NCBI GenBank assembly: GCA_023390775.1 | Contig: JAEWCF010000092.1 | Span: 1 to 10,609 of the forward strand | DNA length: 10,609 nt | Direction of reading: 5' to 3' | Source of the DNA: Bacteroidota bacterium | Lineage (GTDB): Bacteria; Bacteroidota; Bacteroidia; Flavobacteriales; Flavobacteriaceae | In this document: positions 5,627 through 10,609 of the stretch, piece by piece | How positions within the stretch are numbered: the first letter of the stretch is position 1 | Layout of the letters: the number at the start of each line of letters is the position of its first letter | Notes under the pieces: model-generated | What the model was told of the DNA's origin: nothing | The model's input: the letters and a program-made list of their open reading frames with translations, nothing else | Databases searched by the model: none | Translations under genes and position numbers: made by a program

Positions 5627-6088
5627 ATGCAGCGTCTCAACTTTCCTCCCGGTGACTTCCGCTTCAAAAATAGCGAAAATAAGACCGCGATATTTGACCG
5701 CATCCGCAAAAAATTCGTGGCGCTGACCCCCGAGGAATGGGTGCGCCAGCACGCCGTGCATTACCTTCAGCACGAGCTCGGATATCCGCTTTCGCTGATC
5801 AGCGTAGAAAAATGCATTAAGGTGAACAACCTCACGCGCCGTTTTGACATCGCTGTTTTTTCGCGCACCGGTGCGATCGAAATCCTGGTGGAATGCAAGG
5901 CCCCGGAGGTCGCGATCACCCAGGCCGCCTTCGACCAGGCCGCACGGTACAACCTGGCCACGGGCGCCAAATATTTGATGGTCACCAACGGCCTTTCCCA
6001 CTACTACTGCCATGTAGATTATGGTAACGGGCGATACGATTTCATGCCGCAACTTCCCGCCTATCGCACATCGGCACTCCAACCATGA
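5627..6088 (+). CDS. HsdR N-terminal-domain (RecB-like nuclease fold) protein
   Basis: From the ATG at 5627 this is a 153-residue protein made of one domain like the N-terminus of type I restriction HsdR (HSDR_N_2). It keeps the PD-(D/E)XK core: Asp74 in RFDIAVF, Glu89-Cys-Lys91 in VECKAPE, and a Gln104-x-x-x-Tyr108 motif (QAARY). LTPEEWVRQH (33-42) and YLMVTNGLSHYYC (116-128) are further family signatures. The catalytic residues suggest nuclease ability, but this stand-alone family is widespread in Bacteroidota and, as far as I know, uncharacterised. A GTG at 5579 would add 16 residues, but family members start at MQ(R/K)LNFP and the promoter box lies inside that extension. No methylase or specificity subunit is nearby. 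The stop overlaps the glycosyltransferase start (ATGA), so the two are probably co-translated. Confidence 0.85.
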   Translation: MQRLNFPPGDFRFKNSENKTAIFDRIRKKFVALTPEEWVRQHAVHYLQHELGYPLSLISVEKCIKVNNLTRRFDIAVFSRTGAIEILVECKAPEVAITQAAFDQAARYNLATGAKYLMVTNGLSHYYCHVDYGNGRYDFMPQLPAYRTSALQP

Positions 6089-7077
6089 AGAAAGCCGCAG
6101 TCGTCATACTCAATTGGAACGGTCAGAAACTGCTTGAACAGTTCCTTCCAACGGTGGTGAAACATTCGCCACAGGCTGCCATTTATGTGGCCGACAACAG
6201 TTCGGATGACCTCTCGGTGGAACTGTTGCGCGTCCATTTCCCGATGGTCACGGTGATCCGAAATGTTTCGAATTTCGGTTTTGCGAAGGGTTACAATGAG
6301 GCGCTCCGCTTCGTGGAGGAAGAGATCTATGTCCTGCTGAATTCGGATGTCGAGGTCACCCCGGGCTGGCTCGATCCCGTACTTGAACTTTTTGACCGGG
6401 AACCTTCGACGGCAATCGTGCAGCCAAAGATCCTGTCGTACAAAAATCGCGAAATGTTCGAATATGCCGGTGCGGGCGGAGGGTTCATCGACCGGCTGGG
6501 CTACCCGTACTGCAGGGGACGGATATTTGAAACGGTCGAAGCCGATAAGGGGCAATATGACGACATCGTTGACATTTTTTGGGCATCGGGGGCCTGCATG
6601 TTCATACGAAAGGACGTCTTCAGGGAACTGCGAGGATTTGATGCCGATTTCTTCGCCCACATGGAAGAGATCGACCTGTGCTGGCGGGCGGCGCACTTGA
6701 ACCTGCGGACACGCTATTGCGGAACCTCCACCGTTTACCATGTTGGCGGCGCGACGCTGGACGCGGCCAATCCGCATAAGACCTATTTGAACTTCCGCAA
6801 TTCACTCTTCATGCTGGTCAAGAATCTTCCCCAGGCCGAAATACTCCCGGTCCTCTTCGCAAGGCTGGTGCTTGACGGGGTTGCGGGGCTTCGGTTTTTG
6901 ACCACGGCCGGCCCCGAACATACCGGCGCGGTCATCCGTGCGCATTTCGCTTTTTACAAGAGAATGTTCATCTTCTTTGAACGGAGGCCGCTGAGGATTA
7001 CAAAAAAATATTTTTCGATCCAAAGCATTGCCTGGCAATACTTCGTCAAGAAGCGGCGGTACTTCGGCACCTTTTAA
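6085..7077 (+). CDS. Glycosyltransferase family 2 (rhamnosyltransferase-like)
   Basis: The protein has 330 residues with a GT-A fold that transfers a sugar from a nucleotide-sugar donor, probably to a cell-surface polysaccharide, at the cytoplasmic face of the membrane. Visible motifs are VVILNWNG (6-13), the nucleotide-binding VADNSSDD (35-42), and NFGFAKGYN (63-71). The metal-binding DxD equivalent is N-S-D88 in LLNSDVEV. SGACMFIRKDVF (168-179) precedes the catalytic-base region HMEEIDLCWR (192-201), followed by YHVGG (218-222). The pattern is that of WbbL/rhamnosyltransferase-like GT2 enzymes, but donor and acceptor are unknown. The C-terminal 90 residues hold hydrophobic and basic segments that may associate with the membrane. 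There is a four-base ATGA overlap with the upstream nuclease-domain gene. No other polysaccharide genes are nearby, so it is not part of a visible surface-sugar cluster. Confidence 0.92.
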   Translation: MKKAAVVILNWNGQKLLEQFLPTVVKHSPQAAIYVADNSSDDLSVELLRVHFPMVTVIRNVSNFGFAKGYNEALRFVEEEIYVLLNSDVEVTPGWLDPVLELFDREPSTAIVQPKILSYKNREMFEYAGAGGGFIDRLGYPYCRGRIFETVEADKGQYDDIVDIFWASGACMFIRKDVFRELRGFDADFFAHMEEIDLCWRAAHLNLRTRYCGTSTVYHVGGATLDAANPHKTYLNFRNSLFMLVKNLPQAEILPVLFARLVLDGVAGLRFLTTAGPEHTGAVIRAHFAFYKRMFIFFERRPLRITKKYFSIQSIAWQYFVKKRRYFGTF

Positions 7078-7122
7078 CAATAGTTTAAAAATTCGGTTCG
7101 GGCGAAGATGGCTTTAAAATGT

Positions 7123-7130
7123 TAAATTTG
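7123..7130 (+). promoter_or_regulatory. Bacteroidota -7 promoter element (TAAATTTG) for the OmpA-family gene
   Basis: TAAATTTG is an exact TAnnTTTG match that ends 20 bases before the ATG at 7151. It lies in the 73-base gap after the glycosyltransferase. No -33 TTG is apparent. Confidence 0.6.
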
Positions 7131-7150
7131 TAAGTCAAAAACCAAGAACT

Positions 7151-7987
7151 ATGAAAAAAGTCCTTTTAGCCCTGTCGGCCATTGCGATGCTGTCGACATC
7201 ATGCGTTTCGAAAAAGAAACTCGCCGAATGTGAAGCCAAGAACAAGGAAGTGCAGGACCTGCTCAACACGGCAACGGTCAAACTCAATACCTGCCTAGCC
7301 GAACGCGATGCGCTCAGCAACCAGATCGATTTCCTTAAAAAGAACAATCAAGACCTGCTCAACAATATGGGCAATATGACTACCCTGACGGCCAAAGGCG
7401 CCGAGAATTTGGAGAAATCACTGGAGAGCATGAAGGAAAAAGACCTTAAGATCACGAGGTTGCAGGATGCCATCACGCGCAAGGACAGCGTCACGCTTGC
7501 CCTTGTTTCCAGCATGAAATCGGCGGTTGGCATCAACGACCCCGACATTCAGGTCAATGTTGAAAAGGGTGTGGTGTTCATCTCGATCTCCGACAAACTG
7601 CTTTTCAAGAGCGGAAGTTATATGGTCAACGAAAATGCCAAAACCGTACTCGGAAAAGTGGCGATGGTGATCAAGAGCAAGCCCGATTTCGAATGCATGG
7701 TTGAAGGGCACACCGACAACGTGCCATATAAATCAAACGGCGTCCTACTGGATAACTGGGACCTTTCGGTGAAACGTTCGACTTCCATCATCCGCGTGCT
7801 TCAGGACCTGGGAATCCCTTCCAAGCAAATGATCGCGGCCGGTCGTGGCGAATACGTTCCGCTTGTTGAGAACAACACCGCCGAAAACCGCCAGACCAAC
7901 CGCAGGACCCGCATCGTCATCCTGCCGAAAATCGATCAGTTCTACGACATGATTGAAAAGGAAATGAAAAATATGTCAGGAAAGTAA
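7151..7987 (+). CDS. OmpA-family peptidoglycan-binding lipoprotein
   Basis: This 278-residue envelope protein has a signal peptide ending LSTSC, with probable lipidated Cys18. An Asn/Lys/Leu-rich, likely coiled-coil linker (about 22-112) follows, then a C-terminal OmpA domain (about 130-260). The OmpA domain shows LLFKSGSYMVNENAKTVLGKVA, EGHTDNVPY with the peptidoglycan-contacting Asp189, DLSVKRS with Arg209, AAGRGEY, and NRRTRIVILP. Together these suggest a tether from a membrane to the cell wall, probably outer membrane to peptidoglycan. The -3 lipobox position is Ser rather than Leu, which is tolerated in similar flavobacterial lipoproteins. It has its own promoter box and a very strong terminator, so it is probably a monocistronic and well-expressed gene. 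It has no beta-barrel, so it is not a classical OmpA porin. Confidence 0.93.
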   Translation: MKKVLLALSAIAMLSTSCVSKKKLAECEAKNKEVQDLLNTATVKLNTCLAERDALSNQIDFLKKNNQDLLNNMGNMTTLTAKGAENLEKSLESMKEKDLKITRLQDAITRKDSVTLALVSSMKSAVGINDPDIQVNVEKGVVFISISDKLLFKSGSYMVNENAKTVLGKVAMVIKSKPDFECMVEGHTDNVPYKSNGVLLDNWDLSVKRSTSIIRVLQDLGIPSKQMIAAGRGEYVPLVENNTAENRQTNRRTRIVILPKIDQFYDMIEKEMKNMSGK

Positions 7988-8008
7988 ATCTTTCTTACCA
8001 TAAAAATA

Positions 8009-8037
8009 GGGGCGCTTCGGTGCCCCTTATTTTTTTT
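8009..8037. terminator. Bidirectional UUCG-loop intrinsic terminator
   Basis: GGGGCGC and GTGCCCC form a seven-pair stem (one G-U) closed by a TTCG tetraloop. On the plus strand TTA and then eight T residues follow, which ends the OmpA-family transcript. On the minus strand the stem is followed by TATTTTTA and can end the opposing uvrD operon after the YciO gene. Confidence 0.92.
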
Positions 8038-8077
8038 GGCAAAATGGGTAAGTCACCGGTCAATTTTTGCCCGTGAA

Positions 8078-8698
8078 TCACAAGATATCCAGGCTTCCCT
8101 TGCCTTCGCGCACCACTTCGGGCTCATGGCCTGAAAGATCGATGATGGTCGACGGCGTGTTGTCGCCATACCCGCCGTCGATGACGATATCCACAAGATT
8201 CTGCCATTTTTCGAAAATAAGTTCGGGATCGGTGGAGTATTCAAGCACTTCGTCGTCATCGTGGATCGAGGTCGAAACGATGGGGTTGCCCAATTGCCGT
8301 ACGATCTCAAGCGCTATGTTGTTGTCCGGAACCCGGATTCCCACTGTGTTTTTCTTCTTGAATTCCTTGGGCAGGCTGTTATTTCCCGGCAAAATAAAGG
8401 TGTAAGGCCCGGGCAGTGCCTTCTTGAGCAGTTTGAAAGTCGCCGTATCGATCTGCCGCACGTAATCCGAAAGGTTGCTGAGCCCCGAACACACAAAGGA
8501 AAAATTCGCCTTTTCCAACTTGATCCCCTTGATGCGGGCTATGCGTTCCAGGGCGCGGGAGTTGGTGATGTCGCAACCCAGCCCGTACACGGTATCGGTC
8601 GGATAAATCACGAGTGCGCCGTTGCGAAGCGCCTTGACCACCTTGGCGATGGCGGCCTCACTGGGCTTGTCGGGGTAGATTTTTATGAATTCGGCCAC
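8078..8698 (-). CDS. Sua5/YciO/YrdC-family protein, YciO-like
   Basis: The 206-residue protein is a single YrdC-fold domain that binds double-stranded RNA or nucleotides. The superfamily includes TsaC/Sua5, which makes threonylcarbamoyl-AMP for t6A37 modification of ANN-decoding tRNAs. Visible are the nucleotide-binding YPTDTVYGLGCD (32-43), ALPGPYTFIL (94-103), IRVPDN (121-126), STSIHDDD (142-149) and TPSTIIDL (181-188), with a VVREGKG ending. The length matches E. coli YciO, and there is no Sua5 C-terminal domain. It also has STS where TsaC/Sua5 proteins usually have a SAN motif. It therefore resembles the YciO branch, whose role is less certain. Automatic annotation as threonylcarbamoyl-AMP synthase should be treated with care. 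It is the last gene of the helicase operon, 15 bases after the membrane-protein gene. Confidence 0.88.
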   Translation of the reverse strand: MAEFIKIYPDKPSEAAIAKVVKALRNGALVIYPTDTVYGLGCDITNSRALERIARIKGIKLEKANFSFVCSGLSNLSDYVRQIDTATFKLLKKALPGPYTFILPGNNSLPKEFKKKNTVGIRVPDNNIALEIVRQLGNPIVSTSIHDDDEVLEYSTDPELIFEKWQNLVDIVIDGGYGDNTPSTIIDLSGHEPEVVREGKGSLDIL

Positions 8699-8713
8699 GC
8701 TTTTCTTTTAAAG

Positions 8714-9109
8714 TTAGGCAAAATTGTGTTGGGATGCATACTTTTCAAATATCCCGCGCATTTGTTCAAACTGCGCCCGGTCGGCGTCTGCAACCATATT
8801 GCCATTGATGGTAAGTTCGCGCCTTCCGTCGGAAAGGCTTAGGTCCCCTGCAAAAAATTTCACACTCTTAAGTTCATTGAGCCTTAAATTCCTGAATCCT
8901 ATCCGAATCTTTCCATCTTCCAGGACGACGTACGGATAACGATGTTGATAATAGGCGACCATTAGCATGAAAATGCCCATAACCATGAAAACGACGAGAC
9001 TATAGGTTCCGAAAATAACCGACGCCAGGCCTACCAAAAGGTATGCTGCCCCGAGCCAGGCCGAACGCCGAACCAATTTTCTGCTATATGGAAGCACTAT
9101 TTTGTCCAT
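8714..9109 (-). CDS. Two-helix membrane protein with PH-like C-terminal region, unknown function
   Basis: I do not recognise a named family with certainty. The protein has 131 residues. A basic N-terminus (SRKLVRR, 9-15) precedes two closely spaced hydrophobic helices (about 17-33 and 37-53). A soluble part of about 75 residues follows, rich in predicted beta strand (YVVLEDGKIRIGF, LKSVKFFAGDLSL, RRELTING) and ending in an amphipathic helix (110-126). This layout resembles bacterial PH-like (bPH/YcxB-type) membrane proteins, which is a weak inference. The positive-inside rule puts the N-terminus and probably the C-terminal domain in the cytoplasm. Its ATG shares one base with the helicase stop codon (TAATG), which implies translational coupling. 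The YciO gene follows 15 bases later. Confidence 0.75.
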   Translation of the reverse strand: MDKIVLPYSRKLVRRSAWLGAAYLLVGLASVIFGTYSLVVFMVMGIFMLMVAYYQHRYPYVVLEDGKIRIGFRNLRLNELKSVKFFAGDLSLSDGRRELTINGNMVADADRAQFEQMRGIFEKYASQHNFA

Positions 9110-10609
9110 TACCCGATGACTTCCAGTTTCGCAAATCGCAACAAAAGTTTCTTGATACCGCCTACCTCGAACCTGATTTCGGCCTTCTTGTCGGCGCCGG
9201 CCCCCTCGAGCCCCATGATCTCCCCTTTGCCGAAGCGCTCGTGCATCACCATGTTGCCCACGGTGAGGTTTCCGTCGAAGAGATTGGCCGAAACCTGCGG
9301 CGAGGTTCCCACCGGTTTAAGTTTGCGGATGTGCGACGGCGGCGCGGGTTCGCCCGTACGCGGTGGCGTTCCGTTGGTGGGCTTTGCAAGACGGAGCTTG
9401 CTCTTGTCCACATCGCCGAATATATCATTGTCGATCATCGGCCTGAAACGATATCCCTTTTCCTGCGGCGTGATGTATTCCAGATATTGCGATTCGATCT
9501 CGTCGATGAAGCGCGAAGGTTCACTGTCGGTGAGTTTGCCCCACCGGTAACGCGATTGGGCGTAGGTCAGGTAGGCTTGCTTTTCGGCACGGGTCAGGGC
9601 AACGTAGAACAACCGGCGTTCCTCCTCGAGCTCGCTTCGGGTGTTGAGGCTCATTGCGCTGGGAAAAAGGTCCTCCTCCATCCCGACGATAAAAACGTAC
9701 GGAAATTCCAGCCCCTTGGCCAGGTGGATCGTCATCAGGGCCACGCGGTCGTCATCGCCCGTATCCTTGTCCAGGTCGGTGGCAAGGGCCACGTCCTCCA
9801 AAAATTCCGAAAGGGATCCCCGCGCATCGACGACTTCCTTCTGGCCTTCGGTGAAATCGCGGATACCGTTCAGGAGTTCCTCGATGTTCTCGATGCGGGC
9901 AATGCCTTCGGGAGTCGCGTCCTTTTTGAGTTCCTGCACCAAGCCTGTTTTCTTGGTGACGTATTCGGCTACGTAAAAGGCATCGTGGTTCTCATTGATG
10001 ACCTGGAAACTCTGGATCATCGTGACGAAATCCTTGAGTTTGGTGCGGGTCGATGCGGTCAGTTTCAAATCGATTTGGTCGATGTGCTGCATAACCTCGA
10101 AAATCGATCGTTTGTAATGGTTGGCGGCGACCGTGAGTTTGTCGATCGTCGTATCGCCGATTCCTCTCGCAGGATAATTGATCACGCGGATGAGCGCCTC
10201 CTCGTCCTTGGGATTGATCACCAGCCGCAGGTAACACAATACATCCTTGATTTCCTTGCGCTGATAAAACGAAAGTCCGCCGTAGATCCGGTAGGGAATG
10301 TCGCGTTTGCGAAGCGCGTCCTCCATCGCCCTGGACTGCGCGTTGGTGCGGTAAAGAATCGCAAAGTCGCCGTTGTTGCGTTGGCCCTGCATTTTTTCCT
10401 CCCAGATCGCACCGGCCACGAATCGGCCTTCCTCGGCATCGGTCATGGAACGGTGTACTTTGATGGGCGGCCCGTCGTCATTGGCGGTCCAGACGACCTT
10501 GTCCAGTCGGGTCTTGTTTTTTTCGATGATCGAGTTCGCGGCCTCCACAATGTTTTTGGTCGACCGGTAATTCTGCTCAAGCCGATAGGTCTGTACGTTG
10601 TCGTAATCC
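9109..10609 (-). CDS. uvrD: UvrD/PcrA-type superfamily 1 DNA helicase, C-terminal part
   Basis: The last 499 complete codons of a 3'-5' DNA helicase lie in the window. The gene continues past the right edge, so the true start, Walker A and Walker B motifs are not visible. Counting from the first complete codon, motif IV is LEQNYRST (10-17), motif V is LMTIHLAKGLEF (291-302), and motif VI is RRLFYVALTRAEKQ (331-344). The RIYGGLSFYQRKEIKDVLCYLRL segment (about 107-129) is characteristic of UvrD/PcrA/Rep rather than RecB. The C-terminus has a Pro/Lys-rich linker and a Tudor-like tail (VGNMVMHERFGKGEI...), the element by which PcrA/UvrD contacts RNA polymerase. Roles include nucleotide-excision and mismatch repair and clearing replication or transcription conflicts. 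It is the first visible gene of a minus-strand operon. An internal GTG at 10548 is not a real start, because the conserved frame continues upstream. Confidence 0.96.
   Translation of the reverse strand, partial: DYDNVQTYRLEQNYRSTKNIVEAANSIIEKNKTRLDKVVWTANDDGPPIKVHRSMTDAEEGRFVAGAIWEEKMQGQRNNGDFAILYRTNAQSRAMEDALRKRDIPYRIYGGLSFYQRKEIKDVLCYLRLVINPKDEEALIRVINYPARGIGDTTIDKLTVAANHYKRSIFEVMQHIDQIDLKLTASTRTKLKDFVTMIQSFQVINENHDAFYVAEYVTKKTGLVQELKKDATPEGIARIENIEELLNGIRDFTEGQKEVVDARGSLSEFLEDVALATDLDKDTGDDDRVALMTIHLAKGLEFPYVFIVGMEEDLFPSAMSLNTRSELEEERRLFYVALTRAEKQAYLTYAQSRYRWGKLTDSEPSRFIDEIESQYLEYITPQEKGYRFRPMIDNDIFGDVDKSKLRLAKPTNGTPPRTGEPAPPSHIRKLKPVGTSPQVSANLFDGNLTVGNMVMHERFGKGEIMGLEGAGADKKAEIRFEVGGIKKLLLRFAKLEVIG

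Noticed and set aside
5627..6088. Type I restriction-modification system
   Set aside because: Only the HsdR N-terminal domain is present. There is no helicase domain, HsdM or HsdS in the window.
6061..6777. 238-codon minus-strand open frame opposite the glycosyltransferase
   Set aside because: It is antisense to well-conserved GT2 motifs, and its translation has no recognisable features.
10546..10548. GTG at 10548 as the helicase start codon
   Set aside because: The frame continues upstream to the window edge with conserved motif IV (LEQNYRST), so the gene is cut by the window, not started there.
1..10609. CRISPR array, tRNA or rRNA genes
   Set aside because: No regularly spaced repeats and no recognisable tRNA or rRNA sequence on either strand.

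Overview
The window looks like ordinary chromosomal DNA from a member of the Bacteroidota, most likely Flavobacteriaceae. Three things point there. The proteins read like flavobacterial versions of their families: MenD, HolA, an OmpA-type lipoprotein and an HsdR-N protein. Shine-Dalgarno sequences are mostly absent. Several genes are preceded by the Bacteroidota -7 promoter element TAnnTTTG. By eye the base composition is fairly GC-rich for this family.

Layout, left to right. Positions 1-204 hold the 3' end of a TauE/SafE-type membrane permease. Next is an orphan tyrosine recombinase (309-1169) whose 5' end appears frameshifted at a run of eight A residues. It converges on a small Thr/Glu-rich lipoprotein gene across a shared bidirectional terminator. 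menD (1507-3162, minus) makes a menaquinone precursor, and a GNAT acetyltransferase gene (3275-3772) diverges from it. A secreted glutathione-peroxidase-like gene (3780-4340, minus) faces the acetyltransferase. A 198-base structured intergenic region (4341-4538) separates it from holA (4539-5540, minus), the DNA polymerase III delta subunit. Diverging from holA is a two-gene unit: an HsdR-N/RecB-like nuclease-domain protein and a family 2 glycosyltransferase overlapping by ATGA. An OmpA-family lipoprotein gene follows (7151-7987) and ends at a strong UUCG terminator. That terminator also serves the opposing operon, which reads right to left: a UvrD/PcrA helicase (cut by the window edge), a two-helix membrane protein with a PH-like tail, and a YciO/Sua5-family protein.

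Most genes are core housekeeping: respiratory quinone synthesis, replication, repair, envelope, peroxide defence, and possibly tRNA modification or a related nucleotide-binding role. I do not see a convincing new multi-gene system. The points most worth checking are the frameshifted recombinase start, a terminator in the glutathione-peroxidase leader, the probably leaderless nuclease-domain/glycosyltransferase pair, and the unstudied membrane protein coupled to the helicase.
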